Source: Clostridium liquoris
GTDB lineage: Bacteria > Bacillota > Clostridia > Clostridiales > Clostridiaceae
Length of the DNA stretch: 64,000 bases
Direction: 5' to 3'
Assembly (NCBI RefSeq): GCF_002995785.1
Contig: NZ_PVXO01000032.1
Span: forward strand, 1 to 64,000
Below the pieces are notes generated by a model. That model had not been told where the DNA came from. It worked only from the letters and a program-made list of their open reading frames with translations, and did not search any database. Shown piece by piece: positions 28,304 to 37,367 of the stretch. Position 1 is the stretch's first letter; the number at the start of each line of letters is the position of its first letter. The translations under genes and the position numbers were made by a program.

Positions 28304-29113
28304 ATGAAAAAAAATATAGGTGTTATTGGGTGTGGAAATATGGCCCAAGCCATAATAGGCGGTATAGTAGCTTCTAATATATTACCAGGTGAAAAAGTTT
28401 TAGTAAGTGATACAGATGAGAAAAAATTAAACTACATTAAAGATAAATTAAATGTAAAAGTTACAAAGGATAATAAAGAAATAGCTGCAAATTCTGATAT
28501 TATTATATTAGCTATAAAACCTAATGTACATGATCAGGTTATAGGAGAAATTAAGGATTGTGTAAAAGATGATGTGGTTATTGTTACTATTGGTGCAGGT
28601 ATAACTATAAATTACATAGAAAAAGCTTTTAATAGAGATATAAAAGTCATAAGAACAATGCCAAATACTCCTGCTCTAGTTGGAGAAGGAATGGCAGCTT
28701 TATGCTACAATAATATAGTTAGCAAAGAAGAAATTGAAGAGGTAGTAAGTATTTTTGAAAGCTTTGGTAAAGTGGAGATAATCAGTGAAAAGCTTATGGA
28801 TGTAGTGCCTGCAGTAAGTGGATCATCACCAGCTTATGTTTATATGTTTATAGAAGCTTTAGCAGATGGTGCTGTATTAGACGGTATGCCAAGAGATAAG
28901 GCATATAAAATGGCGGCCCAGTCAGTTTTAGGAGCAGCTAAGATGGTTTTAGAAACAGGGGAACATCCAGGTGCGTTAAAGGATAAGGTATGTTCTCCAG
29001 GAGGAACTACAATTGAAGCTGTATACTCCTTAGAGATGAGTAATTTTAGAGGTGCAGTAATTCAAGCTATGAGAAAATGTACAGAAAAAACAATAAAAAT
29101 GTCTGGAAAATAG
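28304..29113 (+). CDS. proC: Pyrroline-5-carboxylate reductase
   Basis: The 269-residue enzyme catalyses the last step of proline synthesis using NAD(P)H. It has the N-terminal Rossmann motif (IGVIGCGNMAQAIIGG), IRTMPNTPALVGEGM near 119 and the C-terminal family signature (PGGTTIEAVYSLE) near 230. Length is normal. GGAGGG is well placed. It is a single gene with a strong hairpin after it. Confidence 0.96.
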   Translation: MKKNIGVIGCGNMAQAIIGGIVASNILPGEKVLVSDTDEKKLNYIKDKLNVKVTKDNKEIAANSDIIILAIKPNVHDQVIGEIKDCVKDDVVIVTIGAGITINYIEKAFNRDIKVIRTMPNTPALVGEGMAALCYNNIVSKEEIEEVVSIFESFGKVEIISEKLMDVVPAVSGSSPAYVYMFIEALADGAVLDGMPRDKAYKMAAQSVLGAAKMVLETGEHPGALKDKVCSPGGTTIEAVYSLEMSNFRGAVIQAMRKCTEKTIKMSGK

Positions 29114-29175
29114 CTGTAAGCTAGGGAACGTAGATAGATTTGTGTAAATACAAATTATCTACGTTCTCGTAAGCT
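29112..29175 (+). terminator. Long inverted repeat/terminator after proC
   Basis: The arms GAACGTAGATAGATTTGT and ACAAATTATCTACGTTC are nearly complementary over 17 bp, nested inside AGCT-rich flanks. There is no long T-run, so it may be a transcript-end stabiliser as much as a terminator. Confidence 0.6.
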
Positions 29176-29187
29176 ATTTTTGAGATA

Positions 29188-29235
29188 AAAGTGAAGGGTG
29201 CGAATTTTTTACATGTACTCTTCACTTTTTTTATT
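29188..29235. terminator. Intrinsic terminator between proC and the ABC-F gene
   Basis: The GTGAAGGGT/ACTCTTCAC arms are followed by T7 on the plus strand. The gene on the minus strand ends just beyond it. Confidence 0.55.
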
Positions 29236-29241
29236 TATTGT

Positions 29242-31155
29242 TTATAGTAGGCCTTCCCATTGAGTATAAAGTTCCTCTAACTCTTTTTCTACATTTAAAA
29301 TTTCTTTATTTACTTCTTCACTTTTTTGTGGGTCAGAATATATTTCCTCAAGACATAATTTTTTTTGCAATTCCACTAGGTAACTTTCCTTATCAGCTAT
29401 TTCATCTTCTATAGATTTAATTTTTAATTTTTTTTCTTTTTCCAGCTTTTCAGCCTCTCTTTTTTTCTTTTTTTCCTGGTGAATTTGAGTTTTAGTTTTT
29501 CCTTCTTGTTCTTCCTCATGAATAAATCTATGAGGATTTTTCTTTTTTTCAATATAATAACTGTAGTTCCCTAGATATTCCTTTGCTTCATCCTCTTTTA
29601 ACTCATATATTTTATCTATTACCTTATTTAAGAAATATCTATCATGGGATATAACTAAAACTGTACCATCGTACTCTAAAATAGCATCTTCCAAGGCTTC
29701 ACGAGACATTATATCTAGATGATTAGTAGGTTCATCTAGCAGCAATAAATTCGATTCGGATAGCATAAGTTTAAGAAGATTAATTCTACATTTTTCCCCA
29801 CCGCTCAATTTGCAGATAGGCTTAAAAACATCATCTCCTTTGAATAAAAATGCCGCCAATGAAGTCCTGATTTCTGTAGTAGTCATATTAGGAAAGTCAT
29901 CCCAAACTTCATCTATTATAGTTTTATCACCATTCAAATCTGACTGTTCCTGATCATAATATCCAATAAATACATTTTTACCTAGAACTTTTATTCCACC
30001 ATCCGATTCTATTTTATCCATAATGATCTTAAATAAAGTTGTTTTGCCTCGACCGTTTTCGCCAATTAAAGCTACTTTTTCTCCTCTTTTTATATCAAAA
30101 CTAATATTGCTAAAGAGATGTTTATCTTCAAAGCTTTTACTTAAATTTTCAATATGAAGCACATCATTACCGCTAGTAATTGATGTTTTAAATTTTATTT
30201 TTGCTCCATTAGGATCTTTATCAGGGGATTGTAGTCTTTCAATTTTATCTAGAGTCTTTTGTCTGCTTTCTGCAGCTTTTATACTTTTTTCTCTGTTAAA
30301 AGATCTGTATCTTTCTATTATTTCTTCTTGCCTTTTTAACTCCTCTTGTTGTAAATTATAGGCTTTTAATTTATTCTCATAGTCTTTCTTTTTAAATTCA
30401 ATAAACTTTGTGTAATTTCCGTCATAAAAAGATATATGAGAGTTTAGTAATTCCATGGTTTTATTTGTTATAGCATCAAGGAAGTATCTGTCATGAGATA
30501 TTATGACTATGGTACCTTTATAACCCTTTAGGTATTCTTCCAACCATTCAATAGCTTCTAGGTCAAGATGGTTAGTAGGCTCATCTAAAAGTAAAATATC
30601 TGGATTATTAAGTAAAAGTTTGCAAAGGGCCACTCTGGTTTTTTGACCGCCGCTTAATATATTTATTGATTTATTGTAGTCACCCTCTGTAAAACCTAAG
30701 CCTTTCAATACTTTACTTATCTCACCTTTATAGGTATATCCACCTCTGTTATTATATAATTCCGTATATAAGGTATAGTCTTTAATTATTTTATCGTGAT
30801 AATCAGCTTTAGAAGCATCATAAGGTTCATTCAATTTCATTTCCAAATCTACAATTTTGTTTTCCAAATCTATAATCTCATTAAATACAGAAAGCATTTC
30901 TTCATAAATAGTATTATTAGAATCCAGTGATAAATGCTGTGAAAGATAGCCTAGTTTTTTATTTTTATCTATAAATAATTCACCGCTATCATAATCTAAT
31001 TGATTTGTTAATATTTTAAACAATGTAGATTTACCTGCACCATTTGGACCGATTAGTCCTACTTTATCCCCTTCATTTATACTAAAGGTTATATTTTCTA
31101 AAATCACATTTATTCCATAGTTTTTATTTAAATTTTTACAACTTAAAATTGTCAT
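29242..31155 (-). CDS. ABC-F family ribosome-associated ATPase (YdiF/Uup-like)
   Basis: The 637-residue protein has two ABC domains and no membrane segments. Domain 1 has Walker A GPNGAGKS near 37 and LSGGQKTRVALCKLL near 165. Domain 2 has GENGRGKT near 355 and LSGGEKCRINLLKLM near 440. A charged helical linker (YNLQQEELKRQEEIIERYRS) lies between them, and a basic coiled-coil C-terminus follows. ABC-F proteins bind the ribosomal E site and modulate translation; some give antibiotic resistance. The coiled-coil tail suggests a housekeeping YdiF/Uup type rather than a resistance factor. Confidence 0.93.
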   Translation of the reverse strand: MTILSCKNLNKNYGINVILENITFSINEGDKVGLIGPNGAGKSTLFKILTNQLDYDSGELFIDKNKKLGYLSQHLSLDSNNTIYEEMLSVFNEIIDLENKIVDLEMKLNEPYDASKADYHDKIIKDYTLYTELYNNRGGYTYKGEISKVLKGLGFTEGDYNKSINILSGGQKTRVALCKLLLNNPDILLLDEPTNHLDLEAIEWLEEYLKGYKGTIVIISHDRYFLDAITNKTMELLNSHISFYDGNYTKFIEFKKKDYENKLKAYNLQQEELKRQEEIIERYRSFNREKSIKAAESRQKTLDKIERLQSPDKDPNGAKIKFKTSITSGNDVLHIENLSKSFEDKHLFSNISFDIKRGEKVALIGENGRGKTTLFKIIMDKIESDGGIKVLGKNVFIGYYDQEQSDLNGDKTIIDEVWDDFPNMTTTEIRTSLAAFLFKGDDVFKPICKLSGGEKCRINLLKLMLSESNLLLLDEPTNHLDIMSREALEDAILEYDGTVLVISHDRYFLNKVIDKIYELKEDEAKEYLGNYSYYIEKKKNPHRFIHEEEQEGKTKTQIHQEKKKKREAEKLEKEKKLKIKSIEDEIADKESYLVELQKKLCLEEIYSDPQKSEEVNKEILNVEKELEELYTQWEGLL

Positions 31156-31372
31156 ATTAAGAATTCACCTCTTTACTCTTACTATTTTACTATGGAAAGT
31201 TATAATTTTGTAGTAAAAGTTTTAATTTGCTATATAATAACAATATGTATAATAATAAATTATTTTACATTATAAATTATTATCATGTATTCAGTGGTAT
31301 GAAAAGTAATAATATGATAAAATATAAAATTGATGTTATATTAATATTAAAATTAGCATAAGAGGTGTAGTG

Positions 31373-32002
31373 ATGGACAAGAATAAGAATATTTCAATGG
31401 CAGTTATAAAAAGATTGCCAAAATACCATAGATATTTAGAAGAACTTTTAAAAAATGATGTAGATAGAATTTCATCTAAAGAATTAAGCAAAAAAATAGG
31501 CTTTACAGCTTCTCAAATAAGACAAGATTTTAATTGTTTTGGAGATTTTGGACAACAAGGCTATGGGTATAATGTAAAAGAATTACATGAACAGATAAGC
31601 AATATTTTAGGGCTTACCAGGGAATATAGTATTGTAATTGTAGGTGCAGGTAATATAGGTCAAGCTGTAGCTAATTATTCAAATTTTGAAAAACTTGGAT
31701 TTAAACTTAAGGCTATATTTGATATAAATCCTAAGCTTGTAGGAATAAAAATAAGAGATATTGAAATAGAAGATATAGATACCCTAGAAAATTTCTTAAA
31801 AGACAATAGTATAGATATAGGAGTAATATGTGTACCTAGCAGAAGTGCCCAAGATGTATGCAATATTCTAACTAAAAATAAGGTAAAAAGTATATGGAAT
31901 TTTGCGCCTGTAGATTTAAGTGTACCAGAAGGTGTATTTACAGAAGATGTTCATTTAAGTGATAGCTTACTCACATTAAGTTATTTAATGCATCAAAGCT
32001 AA
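31373..32002 (+). CDS. rex: Redox-sensing transcriptional repressor Rex
   Basis: The 209-residue protein has an N-terminal winged helix (ISSKELSKKIGFTASQIRQD) and a Rossmann domain with VIVGAGNIGQAVANY near 90. The C-terminal helix mediates domain-swapped dimerisation. Rex binds TTGTTA-N6-TAACAA sites when the NADH/NAD+ ratio is low and releases them when it rises. Its gene directly precedes the butyryl-CoA operon, as in many clostridia, and an operator lies between them. The start is ATG 31373 behind AGAGGTG rather than the adjoining GTG. Confidence 0.97.
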   Translation: MDKNKNISMAVIKRLPKYHRYLEELLKNDVDRISSKELSKKIGFTASQIRQDFNCFGDFGQQGYGYNVKELHEQISNILGLTREYSIVIVGAGNIGQAVANYSNFEKLGFKLKAIFDINPKLVGIKIRDIEIEDIDTLENFLKDNSIDIGVICVPSRSAQDVCNILTKNKVKSIWNFAPVDLSVPEGVFTEDVHLSDSLLTLSYLMHQS

Positions 32003-32029
32003 TTCGAAGAAACTTGCAATATAAGATCA

Positions 32030-32077
32030 TATGACTTTAAGGTTAATTATTTATTTATCCTTAAAGTTATATTTTTA
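32030..32077 (+). terminator. Intrinsic terminator of rex
   Basis: The 9-bp arms ACTTTAAGG/CCTTAAAGT are followed by TATATTTTTAT. Confidence 0.75.
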
Positions 32078-32156
32078 TCCAAGAGTGTATTTTACAATAA
32101 AGTTTATTTTAATGATGAAATAAATTAAAAATTATAAAAGTATACAAAGTTTGTTG

Positions 32157-32185
32157 TTGAAAATTAAATCGTTAGAGTATATAAT
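32157..32185 (+). promoter_or_regulatory. Sigma-A promoter of the crt operon
   Basis: TTGAAA (32157-32162) and TATAAT (32180-32185) are spaced by 17 bp. Transcription would start near 32192, upstream of the Rex operator. Confidence 0.75.
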
Positions 32186-32223
32186 AAAAATGTTGGCAGG
32201 AGTATTTTATTTTTTATTGCGCT

Positions 32224-32241
32224 TTGTTATAATATTAACAA
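32224..32241. promoter_or_regulatory. Rex operator of the crt operon
   Basis: TTGTTATAATATTAACAA is a perfect TTGTTA-N6-TAACAA palindrome. It lies ~32 bp after the predicted start site and 39 bp before crt, so bound Rex would act as a roadblock. It matches the established clostridial Rex consensus. Confidence 0.9.
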
Positions 32242-32278
32242 AATGCTATAAAATATTATTAGGGAGGAACATGTTATT

Positions 32279-33058
32279 ATGGAATTTAAAAACGTTATCC
32301 TTGAAAAGAATGGCAATATTGCCATCGTAACTATTAACAGACCTAATGCTTTAAATGCTTTAAATTCAGAAACTTTAAAAGAATTAGATATAGTAGTTGA
32401 CACATTAGCAAATGACGATGAAATTCTAGCAGTTATACTTACTGGAGCAGGAAAAGCTTTTGTTGCTGGGGCAGATATAACTGAAATGAAAGATTTAAAT
32501 GCAGTCCAGGGAAGAAAATTTGGCATTCTTGGAAATAAAGTATTCAGAAAGTTGGAAACTTTAGAGAAACCAGTTATCGCAGCTGTTAATGGATTTGCAT
32601 TAGGTGGTGGATGTGAAATTTCTATGGCTTGTGACATAAGAATAGCATCAAAGAAGGCTAAGTTTGGACAGCCAGAATCTGGTTTAGGAATTACCCCAGG
32701 TTTTGGAGGGACTCAAAGACTTTCAAGACTTGTTGGAATGGGAATGGCTAAACAGTTAATTTATACTGCGGAAATGATTAATGCCGACGAAGCTTTAAGA
32801 ATAGGACTTGTAAATAAAGTTGTAGAACCAGAAAAATTAATGGATGAAGCTAAAGAAATGGCTAAGAAAATAGCTAATAATGCACCAATCGCTGTAAAGC
32901 TTTGTAAATCAGCTATAAACAAAGGAATGCAGTGTGATATAGATACAGCTATAGCATATGAATCAGAAGCATTTGGTGAATGCTTTGCTACTGAAGATCA
33001 AAAAGAAGGTATGACAGCATTTGTTGAAAAAAGAGATAAATGCTTTAAAAATAGATAG
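32279..33058 (+). CDS. crt: 3-hydroxybutyryl-CoA dehydratase (crotonase)
   Basis: The 259-residue crotonase dehydrates 3-hydroxybutyryl-CoA to crotonyl-CoA in the butyrate pathway. The oxyanion-hole segment (AGADITEM near 62) and GFALGGGCEISMACD near 107 are typical. The two catalytic glutamates sit in GGGCE and FGQPESGLG. It is the first gene of the crt-bcd-etfB-etfA-hbd operon, under a promoter with a Rex operator. GGGAGG precedes the ATG. Confidence 0.97.
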   Translation: MEFKNVILEKNGNIAIVTINRPNALNALNSETLKELDIVVDTLANDDEILAVILTGAGKAFVAGADITEMKDLNAVQGRKFGILGNKVFRKLETLEKPVIAAVNGFALGGGCEISMACDIRIASKKAKFGQPESGLGITPGFGGTQRLSRLVGMGMAKQLIYTAEMINADEALRIGLVNKVVEPEKLMDEAKEMAKKIANNAPIAVKLCKSAINKGMQCDIDTAIAYESEAFGECFATEDQKEGMTAFVEKRDKCFKNR

Positions 33059-33071
33059 GAGGTAAGAGTAA

Positions 33072-34211
33072 ATGAATTTTGCATTAACTAGAGAACAAGA
33101 ATTTGTAAAACAAATGGTTAGAGAATTTGCTGAAAATGAAGTTAAACCAATAGCAGCAGAGATTGATAAAACTGAAGAATTCCCTATGGAAAATGTTCAA
33201 AAGATGGCTAAGCTTGGAATGATGGGAATACCATTTCCAAAAGAGTATGGTGGAGCTGGCGGAGATGTGTTGTCATACATACTAGCAGTTGAAGAATTAT
33301 CAAAAGTTTGTGGAACAACAGGTGTTATTCTTTCAGCACACACTTCATTATGTGCTTCATTAATATATGAACACGGAACAGAAGAACAGAAACAAAAGTA
33401 TTTAATTCCACTTGCAAAAGGTGAAAAATTAGGCGCATTTGGATTAACTGAGCCAAATGCTGGTACAGATGCTGCAGGACAGCAAAGTCTAGCTGTAGAT
33501 ATGGGAGATTACTATCTATTAAATGGTTCAAAAATATTTATCACTAATGGTGGAGTAGCAGATACTTTCGTAGTATTCGCTATGACTGATAGAAGCAAAG
33601 GTGTTAAAGGAATATCTGGATTCATACTTGAAAAAGGAATGCCAGGATTCTCCATTGGTAAAGTTGAAGATAAATTAGGAATTAGAGCATCATCAACAAC
33701 AGAGCTTATATTTGAAGATGTTAAAGTTCCAAAGGAAAACTTAATTGGAAAAGAAGGAAAGGGTTTCGGTATAGCAATGAAGACTCTTGATGGAGGAAGA
33801 ATTGGTATAGCAGCTCAGGCTTTAGGAATAGCTGAAGGTGCTTTTGATGAAGCTAAAAACTATATGAAAGAAAGAAAACAATTTGGAAGAAAGCTTCACA
33901 AATTCCAGGGATTAGCTTGGATGATGGCCGATATGGAAGTATCTATTGAAACAGCAAGACTTTTAGTTTATAAAGCTGCTTGGAAGAAACAGAATAAGAT
34001 GCCATATACTGTAGATGCAGCTAGGGCAAAATTACATGCAGCAAATGTTGCTATGGATGTAACAACAAAAGCTGTACAGTTATTCGGTGGATATGGATAT
34101 ACTAAGGATTATCCAGTAGAAAGAATGATGAGAGACGCTAAGATTACTGAAATATATGAAGGAACCTCACAGGTTCAGCAGATGGTTATTTCAGGAAACA
34201 TATTTAAATAA
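33072..34211 (+). CDS. bcd: Butyryl-CoA dehydrogenase
   Basis: The 379-residue acyl-CoA dehydrogenase flavoprotein reduces crotonyl-CoA to butyryl-CoA. FAD-binding and substrate segments are clear (LTEPNAGTDAAGQQ, FITNGGVADTFVVFA). The catalytic base lies in EIYEGTSQVQ near 365. In clostridia Bcd forms a bifurcating complex with EtfA and EtfB, encoded next: crotonyl-CoA reduction by NADH is coupled to ferredoxin reduction. It starts 13 bp after crt. Confidence 0.97.
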   Translation: MNFALTREQEFVKQMVREFAENEVKPIAAEIDKTEEFPMENVQKMAKLGMMGIPFPKEYGGAGGDVLSYILAVEELSKVCGTTGVILSAHTSLCASLIYEHGTEEQKQKYLIPLAKGEKLGAFGLTEPNAGTDAAGQQSLAVDMGDYYLLNGSKIFITNGGVADTFVVFAMTDRSKGVKGISGFILEKGMPGFSIGKVEDKLGIRASSTTELIFEDVKVPKENLIGKEGKGFGIAMKTLDGGRIGIAAQALGIAEGAFDEAKNYMKERKQFGRKLHKFQGLAWMMADMEVSIETARLLVYKAAWKKQNKMPYTVDAARAKLHAANVAMDVTTKAVQLFGGYGYTKDYPVERMMRDAKITEIYEGTSQVQQMVISGNIFK

Positions 34212-34229
34212 TAAGGAGGGTTCGCGTAA

Positions 34230-35009
34230 ATGAATATAGTTGTTTGTTTAAAACAAGTTCCAGATACTAACGAAGTTAAAATAGATCCAGTTACAGGAAC
34301 TCTTATTAGAGAAGGTGTTCCATCTATAATAAACCCAGATGATAAAAATGCATTAGAAGAAGCATTGAGATTAAAAGATGAAAATGGTGCAAAGGTTACT
34401 GTCATAAGCATGGGACCTCCACAGGCTGAAGTTGCTTTAAGAGAATCTTTAGCTATGGGAGCAGATGAAGCTATATTAATATCAGACAGAGCATTTGCTG
34501 GAGCTGATACATTAGCTACATCAAGAGCATTAGCCGCAGCAATTGAAAAATTAGATTACGATATCGTATTTGCTGGAAGACAGGCTATTGATGGAGATAC
34601 AGCTCAGGTTGGACCAGAAATAGCTGAACACTTAAATATTCCACAGGTAACTTACGTTGAAGAAGTTAAAGTATGTGGAAAAGAATTAGTAGCTAAGAGA
34701 GCATGGGAAGATGGATATGAAAATATCAAAGTTCAAATGCCAGTTCTTTTAACAGCTATAAAAGAATTAAATGAGCCAAGATATATGAATGTAGGGTATA
34801 TCTTTGGAGCATTTGATAAAGAAGTAAAAGTTTGGAATGCAGATTTTTTAGGAGTAGATAAATCCCTTCTTGGACTTGCTGGATCACCAACAAAAGTTAA
34901 GAAGTCAGTTACTAAAGAAGCTAAGGGCAAGGGAGAAATAATTAATCAACCTGCAAAAGAAGAAGCAGCGTATGCAGTTTCAAAATTAAAGGAAAAACAC
35001 TATATCTAA
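34230..35009 (+). CDS. etfB: Electron transfer flavoprotein beta subunit
   Basis: The 259-residue EtfB starts MNIVVCLKQVPDTNEVKIDP and has the DTAQVGPEIAEHL adenine/flavin segment near 131. With EtfA it passes electrons from NADH to Bcd and ferredoxin in the bifurcating complex. The order bcd-etfB-etfA and the short gaps (18 bp on either side) show one operon. Confidence 0.97.
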   Translation: MNIVVCLKQVPDTNEVKIDPVTGTLIREGVPSIINPDDKNALEEALRLKDENGAKVTVISMGPPQAEVALRESLAMGADEAILISDRAFAGADTLATSRALAAAIEKLDYDIVFAGRQAIDGDTAQVGPEIAEHLNIPQVTYVEEVKVCGKELVAKRAWEDGYENIKVQMPVLLTAIKELNEPRYMNVGYIFGAFDKEVKVWNADFLGVDKSLLGLAGSPTKVKKSVTKEAKGKGEIINQPAKEEAAYAVSKLKEKHYI

Positions 35010-35026
35010 TATAGGAGGGATTTGGA

Positions 35027-36034
35027 ATGAATATAGCAGATTACAAAGGTGTATGGGTATTTGCTGAACAGAGAGACGGACATTTACAAAAAGTTGCTTT
35101 GGAACTTTTAGGAAAAGGTAGAGAAATAGCAGATAAAATAGGAGTAGAGTTAACAGCTATACTACTTGGAGATAATATAGATGAAATTGCAAATGAATTA
35201 GTTGCTTATGGTGCTGATAGAGTATTATATGCTCATAATCCATTATTAAAGCATTATACAACTGATGCATATACAAAGGTTATTTGCGATTTGGCAAAGG
35301 AAAGAAAACCTGAAATAATTCTTGTTGGTGCTAGCTTCATTGGAAGAGATTTGGGACCAAGAGTATCAGCAAGATTAGGCACAGGGCTTACAGCAGACTG
35401 TACAGCACTCGACACAGAAGAAGGAACTAACCATCTTTTAATGACAAGACCAGCATTTGGTGGAAACTTAATGGCTACAATTATGTGTACAGAACATAGA
35501 CCACAGATGTCTACAGTAAGACCAGGAGTTTTTGAAAAATTAGCTAAAGATACTTCAAGAAAAGGCAAAGTAGAAAAGATAGCTGCTAAAGTAGAAGCTT
35601 CAGACATAAGAACTAAGGTAGAGGATGTTGCAAAAATTGCTAAGAACATAGCAGATATCGGAGAAGCAGAAGTGTTAGTATCCGGCGGCAGAGGACTAGG
35701 AGATAAAGAAAACTTCGGAATGTTAAAAGAGTTAGCAGATTTAATGGGAGGAAGCATAGCTGGTTCAAGAGCTGCTATAGATAGTGGTTGGTTAGATAAA
35801 GCTTATCAGGTAGGACAGACAGGAAAAACTGTTAGACCTAAAATCTATATAGCTGTTGGTATATCAGGAGCTATTCAGCATTTAGCTGGGATGCAGGATT
35901 CCGACTTTATAATAGCTATAAACAAGGATGAAAGTGCTCCAATTATGCAGATTGCTGACCTTGGAATAGTAGGAGATTTCAAAAAAATAATTCCTGAATT
36001 AATAGCCCAAATAAAAGTTGCTCAGGCAGAATAA
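35027..36034 (+). CDS. etfA: Electron transfer flavoprotein alpha subunit
   Basis: The 335-residue EtfA has an N-terminal Rossmann-like domain and the C-terminal FAD domain, with VSGGRGLG near 218, GSIAGSRAAIDSGW near 242, GQTGKTVRPKIYIAVGISGA near 264 and the ending IIPELI. It is the partner of EtfB in the Bcd-Etf complex. A strong hairpin follows before hbd. Confidence 0.97.
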   Translation: MNIADYKGVWVFAEQRDGHLQKVALELLGKGREIADKIGVELTAILLGDNIDEIANELVAYGADRVLYAHNPLLKHYTTDAYTKVICDLAKERKPEIILVGASFIGRDLGPRVSARLGTGLTADCTALDTEEGTNHLLMTRPAFGGNLMATIMCTEHRPQMSTVRPGVFEKLAKDTSRKGKVEKIAAKVEASDIRTKVEDVAKIAKNIADIGEAEVLVSGGRGLGDKENFGMLKELADLMGGSIAGSRAAIDSGWLDKAYQVGQTGKTVRPKIYIAVGISGAIQHLAGMQDSDFIIAINKDESAPIMQIADLGIVGDFKKIIPELIAQIKVAQAE

Positions 36035-36045
36035 TTAAGATTTAA

Positions 36046-36088
36046 AATACATGTTTGCATCTTTTAAGATACGAACATGTATATTTTA
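36046..36088 (+). promoter_or_regulatory. Hairpin between etfA and hbd
   Basis: The arms ATACATGTT/AACATGTAT with further internal pairing are followed by ATTTTAAT. It could be a partial terminator or an RNA processing/stability element that sets hbd output. Confidence 0.6.
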
Positions 36089-36145
36089 ATATAATTTATG
36101 TACATTATATTAATGTAAAAAGTTATTATAGGAGGGTTACATAAA

Positions 36146-36994
36146 ATGAAAAAGGTATGTGTACTTGGTGCAGGAACAATGGGAGCAGGAATAGCTCAGG
36201 CTTTTGCTGCAAAAGGATATGAAGTTGTTTTAAGAGATATTAAAGATGAATTTGTTGAAAGAGGACTAAATGGAATCAACAAAAGTTTATCAAAATTAGT
36301 TACTAAGGGCAAAAAGACTCAGGAAGATATGGACAATATTCTTTCAAGATTAACAGGAACAGTAGATATAAACATGGCTGCTGATTGCGATTTAGTAGTT
36401 GAAGCTGCTGTTGAAAGAATGGATATTAAGAAGGAGATATTTTCAGAATTAGATAGAATCTGTAAGCCAGAAACTATATTAGCTTCAAATACTTCATCAC
36501 TTTCAATAACTGAAATAGCTGCTTCCACAAAGAGACCAGATAAAGTTATAGGAATGCATTTCTTCAATCCAGCTCCAGTTATGAAGCTTGTTGAAATAAT
36601 CAAAGGAGCGAATACTTCACAGGAAACTTTTGATGCTGTTAAAGAAACATCAATAGCAATTGGAAAGGATCCAGTAGAAGTTGCAGAAGCTCCAGGATTC
36701 GTTGTAAACAGAATATTAATACCAATGATCAATGAAGCAGTTGGTATTTATGCAGAAGGTATAGCTTCAGCTGATGATATTGACAAGGCTATGATGCTTG
36801 GTGCTAATCATCCAATGGGACCTTTAGCTTTAGGAGATCTTATAGGATTAGACGTATGTCTTGCAATCATGGATGTATTATATAATGAAACTGGAGACTC
36901 AAAATACAGGGCTCATCCATTATTAAGAAAATATGTTAGAGCTGGTTGGTTAGGAAGAAAGTCCGGAAAAGGATTCCACAACTACGCAAAATAG
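36146..36994 (+). CDS. hbd: 3-hydroxybutyryl-CoA dehydrogenase
   Basis: The 282-residue enzyme reduces acetoacetyl-CoA to 3-hydroxybutyryl-CoA. It has a Rossmann motif at the start ([15 protein letters not shown]), the catalytic segment [14 protein letters not shown] near 139, and [16 protein letters not shown] near 233. It is the last gene of the butyryl-CoA operon; no thiolase gene is in the window. GGAGGG precedes the ATG. Confidence 0.97.
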   Translation: MKKVCVLGAGTMGAGIAQAFAAKGYEVVLRDIKDEFVERGLNGINKSLSKLVTKGKKTQEDMDNILSRLTGTVDINMAADCDLVVEAAVERMDIKKEIFSELDRICKPETILASNTSSLSITEIAASTKRPDKVIGMHFFNPAPVMKLVEIIKGANTSQETFDAVKETSIAIGKDPVEVAEAPGFVVNRILIPMINEAVGIYAEGIASADDIDKAMMLGANHPMGPLALGDLIGLDVCLAIMDVLYNETGDSKYRAHPLLRKYVRAGWLGRKSGKGFHNYAK

Positions 36995-36998
36995 TTTT

Positions 36999-37032
36999 AA
37001 AAAGTCATTGGGGTTTCCCAATGACTTTTTTC
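36999..37032 (+). terminator. Intrinsic terminator of the butyryl-CoA operon
   Basis: The 13-bp perfect arms AAAAGTCATTGGG/CCCAATGACTTTT are followed by TTTTTC. Confidence 0.92.
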
Positions 37033-37205
37033 ATGTATCTGTTGTATTATAGGTGGTGAATTTTCATGGCTTATGTAGAAAATAATTTTAAATTATGATT
37101 GGATTTAGACGAAGTTAAAGAAGTAACAAAAATTAATTGTGAAAAAATTAATAATGATTATATATGTTCCCTTAGGTAGATTTTTAAAATTAAATATTTA
37201 ATTTA
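37033..37205 (+). other. Intergenic stretch with a possible decayed small frame
   Basis: The 373-bp gap between hbd and nfnA holds two terminators, a promoter and this stretch. A frame starts at ATG 37066 behind AGGTGGTG, meets TGA after ten codons and continues in the same frame (LDLDEVKEVTKINC...) to TAG 37179. I do not recognise it. It may be a relic or chance. Confidence 0.25.
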
Positions 37206-37243
37206 CAAAAAACTCTCTTAATTTTTTATCAAGGGAGTTTTCT
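37206..37243 (+). terminator. Terminator-like hairpin upstream of nfnA
   Basis: The AAAACTCTCTT/AAGGGAGTTTT arms have one wobble. It lies ~45 bp upstream of the nfnA promoter. Confidence 0.6.
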
Positions 37244-37286
37244 GCAGGTTTCAGATTATTTTTTAATATTTAATATTATAATAAGG

Positions 37287-37316
37287 TTGATAATTCATAT
37301 ACAGTTTATATATAAT
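37287..37316 (+). promoter_or_regulatory. Promoter of nfnAB
   Basis: TTGATA (37287-37292) and TATAAT (37311-37316) are spaced by 18 bp. The nfnA start is ~50 bp downstream. Confidence 0.6.
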
Positions 37317-37367
37317 AAATATTATATATAAGAAGAAATATTTCTTTGAAGATACGGAGGAAAAGAA

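Noticed and set aside
31320-31360. A Rex operator in the rex promoter
   Set aside because: The best candidate near 31332 matches only about 9 of 12 consensus bases in AT-rich DNA, which is likely by chance.
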